Positions 11,504 through 22,262 of a DNA stretch of 64,000 nt are shown here, piece by piece. A program made the translations under genes and the position numbers. The DNA is from Plicaturopsis crispa FD-325 SS-3. Lineage: Eukaryota > Basidiomycota > Agaricomycetes > Amylocorticiales > Amylocorticiaceae. The stretch lies in the NCBI GenBank assembly GCA_000827205.1, contig KN832554.1:2042955-2106954 (forward strand), in the 5' to 3' direction. Every line of letters starts with the position of its first letter. Position 1 is the first letter of the stretch. The notes below the pieces were generated by a model that saw only the letters and a list, made by a program, of their open reading frames with translations, was not told the origin of the DNA and ran no database searches.

Positions 11504-12041
11504 CTATTTGCCGCCCTTTGGCTTGAAGCCGCCCAAACTAATAATCTCCTGCATTGCCTCCTACATTTACTGTATAAGTCACACCTCCCGCATGCGTGAT
11601 ACGAGGTACGCACCTGATCTATTCCAGCCCTCTTCAATTCCTGCGCAACTAGTGTTGCGCCTGCTCTGAACTCCGAGTTGGCAGCGAGTTTGATCATCTG
11701 CATGGTCGATAAATGCTTTCCGGATTGTATGTCGACACCTGTGGGGCGTAATGAGGTTAGAGCTCCACCAACGAGTGCAGAGGTACAAACGCACCATGTT
11801 CTTGCAGGAGCTTCATGAAACTTTGCAGCGCAGCGAAGGCTTCTGGTTTATCCTTCAGCTGCTTGTAAAGTTTCGTATCCCGGTATCTGTCCAGTATCAA
11901 CGCGGACGGGTCCTCTGCTTCTGAAGCCTGACTCCGCGGTGTGAACGAGAAATTCCGTCGAAATGCGGCGCGCGAGGTATATTGTCGCTGGTAATTAGAC
12001 CGAAGCTGTGTGACTATGAGGAGACGGCGGCATGACTGCAT
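11504..12041 (-). CDS. Small mitochondrial-type conserved hypothetical protein
   Basis: Three exons splice to roughly 130 residues. The N-terminus (MQSCRRLLIVTQLRSNYQRQ and the next 15 residues) is Arg/Ser/Tyr-rich without acids, like a mitochondrial targeting peptide. The body contains LYKQLKDKPEAFAALQSF and LLQEHGVDIQSGKHLSTMQ, then KLAANSEFRAGATLVAQELK. It ends EAMQEIISLGGFKPKGGK. Splice joins at EHG/VD and GIDQ/EAM both keep frame. I do not recognise a named family. The gene is back to back with PSF3, about 200 bp between start codons. Confidence 0.75.
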
Positions 12042-12239
12042 TTTCGTGGGCGTCGTCTACGAGGAGCGTTGGCGTTGAGAGTGCTAGAGATGAAATGAGA
12101 GCAGTCTGACTGGTGGGTGCGAGTAGATATAATTCCGAGCCGGTGGTGGTGACGGCGCGCTTCGGCAAACCGCCACGTGGTCCTGGCCCCGGATGTCCTT
12201 CCGCTGCTTTCTGCCATTTGCGGCGCCGTCGCGTCGAGG

Positions 12240-13158
12240 ATGGACAACGACTACTATTCCATCGATGCAATTTTAGCAGAAAATCAGGCAAGTCTACCGC
12301 GTCATGAATAAATAGACGAAGCTAAAACTGCCAGTACAGAAAATACAATGCACCTTCAAGATCGATGTCCCCGACATGGGCCACCTCGGCGGCGGCGATG
12401 AACGCGACGTACGCCTGTTTACGCGTTTTTCTCTCCATACGCACGGCGGTTGACACTGTTGATCCTGTAGATCAAAGCCTTGAGCAAAATCCCTATACCG
12501 CTATGGCTATCCTACATCATCCTCTATTCGTGAGCCCCCTAAACCGTGTATTCGTGACGCTCATGCCAACAATACACCATTTATGATAGGGACTGGGCGG
12601 ACTTCAGTGTCCCTACCCCGTTTACCAACCGTGTTCGGAACGCATTGAAAGCAGAGGCGAAGAGCGTGAAGCTTTCACAGTTGGTGGGCGCGGGTGGGTC
12701 GTGGTATGGGTTCGGCAAAACGGTCATGGATCTGTGAGTCGCACAGTGCATCATACCATGTATACCACTGACGACAGGGCTACAGTCTTAGCGACGAACA
12801 ATCCGAGGAGTTATCAAAGGTTCTGACAAAGGTGAACATATGTATATTCCTCGCGGCGTAGCTACATCCCACTGACTCTGCCCGCGAAACCAGGCCTTCC
12901 GCGACCGTCTCATCGAGGTCATAGACCAAGCGCAGCATTTCGCCGCCCTCGGCCCTTCCTCCTCGTCTTCCACTGGACTAGACTCCGCCCAGCAGTTCAG
13001 AGAGGGACTGGACACCACCGAACGCGAACGTGAGTACCATCAACCACTTCCGCGTAGTACCCCCAAGTAAAGGTCACGGTGTAGTATTCGCGATGGCGCA
13101 GGAGAGTTCGAAGAGGACGAAGGTGTGGTATGAGGCAACTGACAAAGGGAAGAGATGA
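12240..13158 (+). CDS. PSF3: GINS complex subunit Psf3
   Basis: A component of the four-subunit GINS complex that, with Cdc45 and Mcm2-7, forms the replicative CMG helicase. Exon 1 gives MDNDYYSIDAILAENQ and splices into KIQCTFKIDVPDMGHLGGG, the conserved N-terminus of Psf3. Later exons give IKALSKIPIPLWLSYIIL, DWADFSVPTPFTNRVRNAL, GAGGSWYGFGKTVMDL, the acidic-helical LSDEQSEELSKVLTKAFRDR and the last exon LFAMAQESSKRTKVWYEATD. The stop is at 13156-13158. Total is about 200 residues and fits the family. About seven introns were placed by frame and GT-AG ends. Confidence 0.93.
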
Positions 13159-13259
13159 GTCGACATGTAACAACATCGGTGCTGGATGGCACTCACTGGC
13201 AGTGCCATGCATGATTCTCCGTCCACTGGGTATCCTGAATCCCTATACCGCCTCCAGCC

Positions 13260-13608
13260 TCATTGTTCTTTCTTCGTCTCTTCCTGTTGTACGACCGGTG
13301 CTTTCCGTAGCTCACTCACGAACCTATTCGTTGTTGTATAACCACATCAATTTACCACCCCACTTCCGGTGACAGACAATTTGGACTGACCACTTGACGC
13401 TTGCCCATAACGCGAGTTCGATAGCGATCAGCGCGAAGAAATGCAGATTCCCCCAAGTGAGTGCGAGAAGGGAGAGGAGCACGAGCAGGAGGAAGGCGAA
13501 TACGCCGTCGACGATGAGTAGAAACGTGGGGTTTAGGGATGACCCTGGGGTGAGTATGTCCGCGATGCCTGATAGTTGCGATGGGTCTGGGTCACTTGTA
13601 GCCGCCAT
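13260..13608 (-). CDS. PKR1: ER membrane V-ATPase assembly factor Pkr1-like
   Basis: A small two-TM ER protein needed in yeast for assembly of the V-ATPase Vo sector. Exon 1 (MAATSDPDPSQLSGIADILT onward) has the family's PGSSLNPTFLLIVDGVF motif, then two hydrophobic segments separated by TWGNLHFF, ending ELALWASVKW. The open frame continues into an intron beginning GTCAGT at about 13390. Splicing to a second exon gives KWFVSELRKAPVVQQEETKK and then EQ and stop, with the stop at 13260-13262. This restores the known W-F-x-x-E-L arrangement and a charged tail, so the longer unspliced reading is rejected. It is convergent with PSF3. Confidence 0.9.
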
Positions 13609-13881
13609 TGAATAAAACCCTATGAACCAGAGTAGACAGGATAGAAATGAGGTGAGGGTTGTGGTGAAAGATGCCGACGTGTCAGACGCGACTCGGACGC
13701 GACAACAAATCTCTGACCAGATCTGACGCGACGTTTATTGGGCGCGCCATGGTACATCTTTGCATACACCGACAGCGATGATGCAATATGACTAGAGATA
13801 AAATCGAGTACTTGTGTACAGTGCAAGAAAACAGCCGTTCAACATCGCCCTCAATCCCATTCGAGCACCGTAGTCGGTCTT

Positions 13882-14949
13882 TCACTTGCCCCCCTCGCCG
13901 GAAGAGAAACCTCGGACCACTGCCAGAGTATGTCGTTTTCCGAATCCGTCTGGTTTGAGCGGCGCAACCCAAGTCGCCTTCTGTGTAGAGAGTCCGGATT
14001 CGCAGCTTCGTCCAGCGATGTTGGTACTACCGCCGCAATCCTTGTTAGCCGAGATGAATGAACGCCCTGTCCTACTCACAGTCCTCGAATGTCCCGACCC
14101 ACTCGAAGTACTTGGCCGCGAGGCTGCGCACCTGTGTCGGCCCTGAGAAAGAATTGTCGTGCTGCAGAGCATTGTCTTCGTCTTCAACGGACGTAGGTGG
14201 CTTCAGCACCGGAAGCTTCAATTCGTGAAGCTGCGAATCGAATACCGCAAGAGCTGTGCCGCTAAGGATTGAGGGCCACGACGTTACTGAGGAATCGTGT
14301 GTAGACACCGGAGCCTGAGGAAACGCCATTTACCCGGATCCAGCAGAGAGAAGGGACACAGCTGCAAGGGTGCGTGCAATGAGGGACAGATACGAGGACA
14401 CGGTAGGTCTGAGGTAGAGGCAGAGGTTATACACGCCCTGTGTGACGCACGGGCATAGGATGGACGCACGGAGTATCGGACTTGACGAGATAGGAAGAGG
14501 GTTCGTGCAGAACGGTCAGGGCAGGTGCCCGCTCCAGCACGGTCTTCATATTATCAGACGTGTAATCTTCGGGGGTTTGGGAGACCCTAAGCATCGAAAG
14601 GAGTAGGGCTAGATGCGCTGCGGAGGGCGGGTAGCTGTGATGCAAACGTACGCGTTGATAAGAACCGCACACAGCGTAGGAGTAAAGGGACATACAAGAT
14701 GTCTATCTGGGATAGATCGCGCGCTGTTTTCCCGGTTCTTGCACACGCTTCGAGCCAGTCATCGTTATAGTCAACCAAGGCGCTTGCGAGTGCTCGACGC
14801 GAAGGGCTGAGTATGATAGCCTTGGAGTCAGCGCGAGAGGTATGGGAGAGACATAGATGTATTGGCGCGGATGGGGGAAAGGATCCCTCAAATAAAATGG
14901 ACTTGAAAGCAGGCAAAGGACGTGCAGGTGGGGGAAATACAGAAGACAT
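13882..14949 (-). CDS. Conserved hypothetical protein, multi-exon
   Basis: Start at 14949 (MSSVFPPPARPLPAFKSILF). The first exon joins through a GTATGT donor at about 14698 to FYPPSAAHLALLLSMLRVSQ. Further exons give YTSDNMKTVLERAPALTVLH, VSSYLSLIARTLAAVSLLSA, ALAVFDSQLHELKLPVLKPP and LAAKYFEWVGTFED. The last exon ends HTLAVVRGFSSGEGGK. Roughly 250-280 residues. Alternating hydrophobic strands and helices with IILSPSRRALASAL suggest an alpha/beta fold without a clear Walker A motif. I do not recognise a family. It is divergent from the MLKL-like gene. Confidence 0.7.
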
Positions 14950-15415
14950 GCCCGGTCTTCAAACTTGAAGGAGTTTCGATGAAAGTAAGTATGTGGGATT
15001 GATGTGTGGGATGGTCAAAGTTCAGGTCTAAGCCAAGTCGCGTCGGACTCGACGCGTCTTCAGCGTCGACGCGTCCAGCTTGTTCCGCTACCACCACCAT
15101 CTCACGATGCTTTTTGGACTACCTCAATATCTTGGGGCCAATATAGCTGACCGCTAGGTGCACTGCCCATCCTGTGCAGCGTCAATCAATTGTACGATCT
15201 AATTTCTTTCTGAACTTCACAGATGTTCGATCGGTCCGACGCGCATGAGAAACATGCAATGGCGATTTCATTAGGCATGTTGGTGCCACGCTCAGGAAGG
15301 CTCAGGCTCGCACCGCTTTCATCGATCTTCATAGGCGCCCAAGACCTACTTCGAATGGACCCTTCACAGCATACCCACAGGGCTTCAACAGCCCAATATA
15401 ATAACTGGTCACTGA

Positions 15416-17517
15416 ATGTCAATGCCACTGCAACAGCCCCTCAGTGACCCGTCAACTATGGGCAAATTTAGTCTAGCAGTGTCTGTCAGTCTGACTGCTG
15501 CGCAGATCGCTAGCAACTTCGCGCCCGTTCCATACCTTGGGCCTGCTGTAGATGTCTTGTGCAGCATTGTCGCGGCTTGTGCCCAAGTATCCTACAACAG
15601 GTGCCATCATATTCGTCCCGCCGGGTCCTTGTTCGCTGATCCACGCCTTTCACAGTTACTCGGCTCGCCAACTGCGCGACCGCTGTGAGGCGATGCTATA
15701 CGCGCTCAAGGACAGTACAAAGATAGACCCCGCCGCGTCAAGCACGAAAGATGCGCTGTACCAGCTTGAATCGTACAGCTCAGTCCTACTAACAAGCCGA
15801 TTCTGTCGTGCTGACGATACACAACGCACAGCACCCTCTTCGATATAAAAACGAACATGGAACGATGGGCCGCCTTGAATCGTATACAATCGTTCGCGAG
15901 GCAGGCCGAAATAGCGCAGGAGATGCACACGAGTCACGCTGCTCTCACAGACTGCATGAATAGATTCCAGGTGAGATCTTTCGCGCCATTGAAGGTCGAC
16001 CGTGATGATCTGAGAGTATTGACGTTGGCGGATCCAGATCACTGCTCAGCTGGACATCCTCGAATGGCAAGAAAAGTTCAATGCCAATCAACGCCGTGAT
16101 CATCAGGAACTGCTAGAATATCTGGCCGACATACAGCACTCGCAGGACATCACAAATGTTGCACTTCAAGACCAAGGCCAGATTTTGTTCAAGATCATGG
16201 CAATGATGCAAAATGTAACTTGTCGCCTTCTCCGCTGAATGCGTGATATTGATCGTTACACCTCAGGGCCTTGGCGAACCCGGTGAAGCAGCGAGCAATG
16301 GACTGCAAAGCAACTTGTATCAGTTGCAGATGATGTCCAAAACGCTGTTACCCGATTTCAATCTCAAGCGCGGAGAAGTGAGACGCATCAGTAGCTTCCC
16401 CGTTGGCACCACTACGACTGGTCTCGATGTATGGGAAGGCATATATCTAAACCGTGAAAAGGTTGCCATAAAGATGCTTCGTGCTGTCCGATGCGGCCCT
16501 GACGCGCTTAGGGTGAGTGGTGTGCAGCTCCTCGAAAACGCCATACTTAATGGCCTTATCTAGCGTTTCAAACGTGAAGTCGATATCTGGGGCAAAGTAT
16601 GGAACCTGGATCAAGGACAGCATATTCTCCCGTTCTATGGGTTTTGTCAAAATGACGGGCCCTATCCGTGAGTTTGACTCATTTTCTTATGCATTCCATC
16701 TGAACAGGAGAATATCTAGATATATGGTTAGCCCTTGGCAGTCTAACGGATCCGCCATCAAGTATGTTAAGAAGTACCCGCATGTTGATCATATGCAACT
16801 GGTTAGTTCTCATAGTATGCGTCAGATTTGTTTCATGAATTGACTTTTGGCAATAGATTCGGGGAATCGGGGAAGGTATACGCATCTTGCACACCATGGA
16901 CCCTCCTATCGCACACGGAGAAGTTAGAGGGGTTCGTCATGGCCGTTGTCTACCCGCTGAACATTGCAATTGACGACTAGACCCAAAGCTGAACATTATG
17001 ATCAACCAGTTCGGACAACCGCTCTTGTCCGACTTTGGTGTATCAAGGGTGAGTGCACCCGAGCTGTATATTCATTCCCGGTCGCTAATTGCACCGTGTA
17101 GATGGTGGAGGACATGACTGGTGTTCCATTCACGCATAGCACTGGCGTAAACGAGTCGTACCGCTGGTTTGCGCCCGAGATGCTCATCGGAGAGGGTTCC
17201 TTCTCCACCGCGTCTGACATATATTCATTCGCCATGACCATGCTCGAAGTAAGTGCGTACGTCTGTTGATTATATGACTACTAACAGGGTCGCACTTACA
17301 GTTGTTGACGCACGACCGTCCGTTCTCGCGTATCAAGCACACAACCGAAGTCGTCATCCATACCTCCCGCGGGCGTCGCCCTCAACGTCCTAATGACCCC
17401 TCCGTCGAAGAGCGAGGCCTCAGCGATGATCTCTGGGAGATTATGAAGCGGTGCTGGGCAGAAAATCCCAAGGAACGCCCGTCCATTCAGGAGGTTCTCT
17501 CAGCACTACCTGCATAG
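15416..17517 (+). CDS. MLKL-like N-terminal helical domain fused to a degenerate kinase domain
   Basis: About 600 residues over about 11 exons. The N-terminus ([38 protein letters not shown], then [16 protein letters not shown] and [20 protein letters not shown]) matches the pattern of the fungal MLKL-NTD/HeLo-like four-helix bundle. A long helix follows ([20 protein letters not shown]). The kinase half has the VAIK lysine ([10 protein letters not shown]), an alpha-C Glu ([10 protein letters not shown]), DFG (LLSDFGVSR) and APE ([10 protein letters not shown]). Its glycine loop is poor ([15 protein letters not shown]) and the HRD site reads HGEVRG, with Glu replacing the catalytic Asp. The first intron is 15601-15655. 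By analogy it may be a cell-death or membrane-acting protein. This is inference; it could still be a weak kinase. Confidence 0.82.
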
Positions 17518-17808
17518 TCTGGCGTGAGCTGCAAATTTGTGCCGTGCTTGCTTTCGTATGTTTTCTTTCGATGCTTTCTTGTTGTCTGTCTGTACTCCGT
17601 ACCTTCCACTCTGCCGTATGCATATCGCTGTTTTATGTGCTGTTATGATGGAAGTCGCGCTCGAAGACGCGTCAATTCCTTGTGCCTCATGTGATCGAAA
17701 AATCAATCCCCTGAACGAATCTCGACTGTCCGGGACTCCAGAGCACAGATGCAACCTCTTCCTGAACTTCAAAAGTAAACATCCTTCGGAGTCTGGGATG
17801 CAAAAAAT

Positions 17809-19366
17809 ATGCACCCTTTCGCCTCATATGTCCTCCGAAACTATTACCAGGCTACAGGATGGAACGAGGACAACCTGTACGCCAACCTGACGCGGTCGTC
17901 GAATGGTGCGTCATGTCGTTTATCTTGGGCGTACAAAATACTCACGGAGATACTTAGCAATCTTGGACTTTGCTGTTCCGAGAGGACTGCATTTGTCGAT
18001 ATCCAAGTCGCCAAATGCACTATTTAGAACGTCCTATTCCATGAACGCGATGCCGTCGCTGAACGGCTCTGTCGGGTACATCTTCACGTCGTGCGAACTG
18101 GACGTCAAGGGTTCGGGCAACGTCCGCTTTAAGGACATGGTTGAACGCTTCAAGGTTTACGACCAGCCCCGGAGACCGGAGGGCAAGGAAGAGGAATGGC
18201 TGGCTGGCGAGAGAGTAGACGTCCGGGGTATGCGCATATCATTCTGAACGATATTCTGACTCTCATCGGTGGTGCAACGCAGACTATCTACTATATGGTC
18301 GCTTCTACCTTCCAACTGGGCGTCTGGACGCCCTCTACTCTACGCGGCTCTCCCCCACGCTCCAAGGCCTAGTGGCCGCAATATCAGATCCGCGGTCGAG
18401 CTTCGCGGCAGCGGCGCGGGGCTCACGAAATAATGTCAGTAACGTGATGCTGAGTCTGCAACACGACGTCGGGCGCTGGTGTACGGAGTACACATACAGT
18501 GCGGAGGATAGCATGTGGGGCGTACGGGTGCTGCATAACTTTGGGAAAATCGGGACTTCGAGCGACGCCTCTGAGGAAGGCGACGCGGAGCCGTCAAACC
18601 GGGGGACAGGGCTAAAACGTATCGATGAAGAGGAGGCAGTGGAGGGCGGCTTGAAGGGGCGCTTCTCGGCCGGTGCGGAGCTGTATTTCAGCGCGAAGGA
18701 GAAAAGTGCAGGGGGTAAATCTTCTTCAAGCTATACTTTAGAGTCCTGCTAACGAATTACTGTCGACAGTTTCGACTGGCATACGGTTCACCACTCTCCC
18801 TGACGCTACGCCGCCGTCCTTCCAGGTCCCGTCCGCGACGTCGTCGCCACTCTCCGCAGCTTCCCACCAGCCGCTGCCGTCCCAGCCGCCGACCACGATA
18901 ACTGCGCTGTTTAACCCGATGATGGGCCATATATCCGGCGCATACGCTGCACGGGTCTCTCGCGACCTGTCTCTGGCATCCCGGTTTGACTTCAACGTCT
19001 ACAGCTATGAGAGCGAATGGACCATGGGCGCCGAGTGGTGGATGCGGCGCACCCCTTCCAAAGAAGCTGACGACGACACGACGCCGCATGCTGTGCCTCT
19101 CACCCTGCCTCCACAGCAGTCACCTCCGTCGTGGAACGATGTTCATGGTGTGGTCAAAGCCAGGGCCTCGACTAGCAATGTGAGTTTTGAAGTCACCCAC
19201 CTCGCCCGTCACTTGTCTGATATCTTTGCAGGACGTCTCGCTTATGTGGGAGGGTCGGCTGCGAAACATGCTAGTCAGCCTTGGCGTCGTCTCCGATTTT
19301 TCTAGCCGCTCAAAGCCAATAAAAGCGGTTGGACTTGAGTTGTCCTACTTCAGCTCGGAATCTTAA
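17809..19366 (+). CDS. MDM10: Mitochondrial distribution and morphology protein 10
   Basis: An outer-membrane beta-barrel shared by the ERMES ER-mitochondria tether and the SAM beta-barrel assembly complex. The start [20 protein letters not shown] is the conserved Mdm10 N-terminus. Exon 2 gives [20 protein letters not shown] and [20 protein letters not shown]. Later come [40 protein letters not shown] and [11 protein letters not shown]. The C-terminal half has [17 protein letters not shown] and [20 protein letters not shown]. The end is [20 protein letters not shown] with stop TAA at 19364-19366. Acidic ([14 protein letters not shown]) and Ser/Pro-rich loops are insertions. About 440 residues; four to five introns. 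Confidence 0.95.
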
Positions 19367-19708
19367 GGGACTAACTATCCTGTATTTATACCTACACCGC
19401 CTAATGCACGTCGCACCTCCGATTCGTCTCTGACACCGTTCATTGCAGTCGTAAACGTGAATCAGATTGGGAATAAATGCGCAAGAGCGAGTGTCTATTC
19501 CTAAATACATTATTAGAACTACACCCGGAGATGTCAGTGAAAGTTATTACAAGGGTCAGAGTGCGCGAGTAGGAAAACCGAGTGGGAAAACTGAGATGGG
19601 TATTTTCAAAACTAACCAAGAGAATACTGAGATCGTGGGGAAAGATAAATAGTCGTGAAAGATTTTTCAGTAGATGGGACGGGGAGGAGGGGGAGAAGGA
19701 GGATAGAG
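19367..19708. other. Convergent 3' region of MDM10 and the RGG-rich gene
   Basis: About 340 bp between two convergent stop codons. No gene is seen. It should hold the two 3' UTRs. Confidence 0.5.
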
Positions 19709-21526
19709 TCAGTCCTTTGACGCGACGGTAGCACTCCGCATCCCCGATCCACCGATCGTTCTCGCAAGTCGTGAGATGGCGTCACCGGTAATTACAGGGC
19801 GCGTCGCGTGCGGCGCGCGGTGGCCCATGACAGGCGGGCCCGTCGGCGGCGACGAGTGCGTCCGCGCGTGGTGCGGCGCGCGCGGCGAGTTCGCGCCCGA
19901 GCGGAAGTGCGGGTTCAGCGCGCTCCCGGGCACCGCGAGCCCGTTTATAGGGCGCCCGACCGTGTGGGAGCGGGTGTGCGCGGGGCTGAAGGACCGGGGG
20001 TGCGTGGGGATCGGGTGCGCGGTGATGTGGCTGGGGGCAGAAGACGACCTCGGCACAGATTCTTTTGGGGCATGGATTGAAGCGTGGAGACCCTGCTCAC
20101 CATCCGCATCGTCGCCATCCTTCCCTGGCTCGTCGAGCTCCGGCTTCGCGGGGATATCCGGCTTGGCCACCGCTCCATTAACGAGCACCGATGTCTCTTC
20201 AGCGTTCCCCTCGGGGCTAGCAGCCGGACGGGGCTTGAGCGGGATAGACGGATCCCGCATAGGTGTGGCACCATTGCGAGCAGGTGGTAGACCTACCGTT
20301 ACGACGGGTTTTGCAGGAAGTGATGGGTGTAGCGCAGGTTTGGGAGCTTGCGGAGTGACTGCAGTGATATTCGTGTCTGGTATCGACGCAGTCCTGGGAG
20401 TGCTCTCAGCACCGGTTGATGGAGCTGCAGAGTCCTTCGAAGACGTGTCCTGAGGCTCGATAGTTTCTTCCTCACGCACTTTTGAAGGGGACGGCGGTGC
20501 GTCCGCCCCAGCTCCATTGGCAAGATCGCCCTGAGCATCCGATGTAGATGGACCCTCAGATGAGGGCGCATCATCCTCTGCCTTGCTGATAGGTTCCGGT
20601 AGAGGCTTCAAAGTGTCCTCCAATATAGGCGAGATCTTCTCATCCTTGTCGGCAGCACTCGTGCCTGTGGTGACGCCCCAATCGTCCAAATCTGGCAGGC
20701 TCTCATCATCGTCACCCGCCCAATCGATATGGCTCCCGGGAGTCGTAGGCCTATTCGCGACCGCGCGAACGCGTTCGACCAGAGCATCGATATTATGCTT
20801 CATGTCGAATGATGTGACGTCGGGTGCCGCAGACGATGCAGATAGATGGGGCGGAATGTTCCTAGCCGGAGGCGCAGGAGACGGAGGCCCAGTCCTCGCC
20901 CTCTGGGGCACGCGAAGTACAGAGGAACCCGAGTCGACTGACAAGCTTTGGTAGCTGTGTTTAGACGCTGCGCTAGACGGAGTACCGCTTGACGGCGGGC
21001 CTCGCTTGTGCCCTTGCTGCGAGCGTCTGCGACGGTTGGCTGAACGTACAGGGGCGCCTGCCTGTGCAATATCTGCGGTAGGGGAAGATGCTTCGATGAC
21101 TAGGGAGGGCACGGCGGCACGCGATGCGCGCCTTGAGGGACCTTTCGGCCGGGACGGAGTTCCCGGGGTCGAGACATCTGCGGGCGCGGGCGCAGGACCG
21201 GCCTTGCGCGTAGATGATGCATCTGCTTTCGCAGGGGCCGGGGTCGGCTGCGGTGCGGGATCGTTAGAGTGATCTCCTGAAGGACTCCTGCCGGGACGGG
21301 GGCCTCCACCTCCACCTCCACGCCCTCCGCCGCGTGCACTGCGTCCACCCCCACGGCCACCTCTGTCACCGCCCCTCTCGCCGCCTCCGCCGCCTCGTGC
21401 TTTGCTGAGGCCGCGGAACGCCGAGCCAGGCTCGCCACTTCTGGTCCAGTCGCGGGTGCGGGGGTTACTAGGGGTGCTTGTGGGCCCGTTCGCCGCCGTT
21501 CGCTGGCCGGAAGCAGGCGTAGACAT
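19709..21526 (-). CDS. RGG/Gly-Arg-rich low-complexity protein
   Basis: A single exon of 605 residues. An N-terminal RGG/GGR tract (residues about 40-78, such as GGERGGDRGGRGGGRSARGG) is followed by long Pro/Ala/Ser-rich and acidic disordered segments. A short ordered-looking piece reads FDMKHNIDALVERVRAVANR, then a WAGDDDESLPDLDDWG acidic-aromatic motif. RGG tracts usually bind RNA and are arginine-methylated, so a role in mRNA metabolism is plausible but not shown. No RRM or other folded RNA-binding domain is visible. It is divergent from the SmG gene across 370 bp. Confidence 0.8.
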   Translation of the reverse strand: MSTPASGQRTAANGPTSTPSNPRTRDWTRSGEPGSAFRGLSKARGGGGGERGGDRGGRGGGRSARGGGRGGGGGGPRPGRSPSGDHSNDPAPQPTPAPAKADASSTRKAGPAPAPADVSTPGTPSRPKGPSRRASRAAVPSLVIEASSPTADIAQAGAPVRSANRRRRSQQGHKRGPPSSGTPSSAASKHSYQSLSVDSGSSVLRVPQRARTGPPSPAPPARNIPPHLSASSAAPDVTSFDMKHNIDALVERVRAVANRPTTPGSHIDWAGDDDESLPDLDDWGVTTGTSAADKDEKISPILEDTLKPLPEPISKAEDDAPSSEGPSTSDAQGDLANGAGADAPPSPSKVREEETIEPQDTSSKDSAAPSTGAESTPRTASIPDTNITAVTPQAPKPALHPSLPAKPVVTVGLPPARNGATPMRDPSIPLKPRPAASPEGNAEETSVLVNGAVAKPDIPAKPELDEPGKDGDDADGEQGLHASIHAPKESVPRSSSAPSHITAHPIPTHPRSFSPAHTRSHTVGRPINGLAVPGSALNPHFRSGANSPRAPHHARTHSSPPTGPPVMGHRAPHATRPVITGDAISRLARTIGGSGMRSATVASKD

Positions 21527-21896
21527 TGTTAGGGCTGGAGAAGGCTGCGGCGCCGGTCTGTGAGCAGGCTAGAGGTATCTAATGTGTTGATGCGATTAGT
21601 AGGCGACATGAGATAGGGTCCTGTGTGCGGTGTCTCACTGGGAAAGGGCAGCCGCAATAGAGGCTACGGGGAAAGCTTTGGAAAGGAGATATACGTCGTA
21701 ATGTTCGGTAGAGATTTCGTTACTTGTTGTTTTGAAGGAAGTTGTTGCTGGTGGGAATGGCAGGGGCAGGATGCCTCTCAGACCCGTCCGTATATTTGAG
21801 ACCAAATATACCAAAGCAACTTCCGCTCCCGCTCCCGCCTTTCGTCTTTCTAAGTCTTTTGCACGCAGACGTCCTTTCCATTAGCACTCTGCAATC
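21527..21896. promoter_or_regulatory. Divergent promoter region, RGG-rich gene and SmG
   Basis: This 370-bp stretch lies between two divergent start codons and has no gene of its own. It must hold both promoters. I identified no specific factor site. Confidence 0.4.
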
Positions 21897-22262
21897 ATGT
21901 CCAAGGCATCCCAACCGGAGTTAAAAAAGGTGGGTCTGGTTTACGTTACATTTCGAACGCCATTGCTAACACAATTTGCGATCTTTATAGTTCATGGACA
22001 AGAAATTGTTCGTCCATCTTCAAGGGGGCCGCAAAGTCAGCGGCACTCTCCGTGGATATGACCTCTTTCTCAACCTCGTAATCGACGACGCACTGGAAGA
22101 GTCCACGCCTGCGCAAAAGCACCCCATTGGCACTGTGGTACGTCCGATCTATGCATCGTTTTCATCGCCCGCTGCTGATAACTCGTTCACGCACAGGTCA
22201 TTCGTGGAAACAGCGTGACATCCATGGAGACGCTGGAGGCGATACGACAGGGACCACCCTAG
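21897..22262 (+). CDS. SMX2: Small nuclear ribonucleoprotein G (Sm protein G)
   Basis: A core spliceosomal Sm-ring protein. Exon 1 is MSKASQPELKK. Exon 2 gives FMDKKLFVHLQGGRKVSGTL and RGYDLFLNLVIDDALEES. Exon 3 gives VIRGNSVTSMETLEAI and ends RQGPP. The Sm1 motif (HLQGGRKVSGTLRGYD..LNLVIDDA) and the Sm2 motif (IRGNSV) are intact. About 78 residues, normal for SmG. Introns begin at GTGGGT (after KK) and GTACGT (after GTV). Stop TAG at 22260-22262. Confidence 0.96.

Noticed and set aside
13324-13392. Unspliced C-terminus of the Pkr1-like protein
   Set aside because: Splicing from GTCAGT to the next exon restores the conserved W-F-x-x-E-L tail, while the unspliced frame does not.
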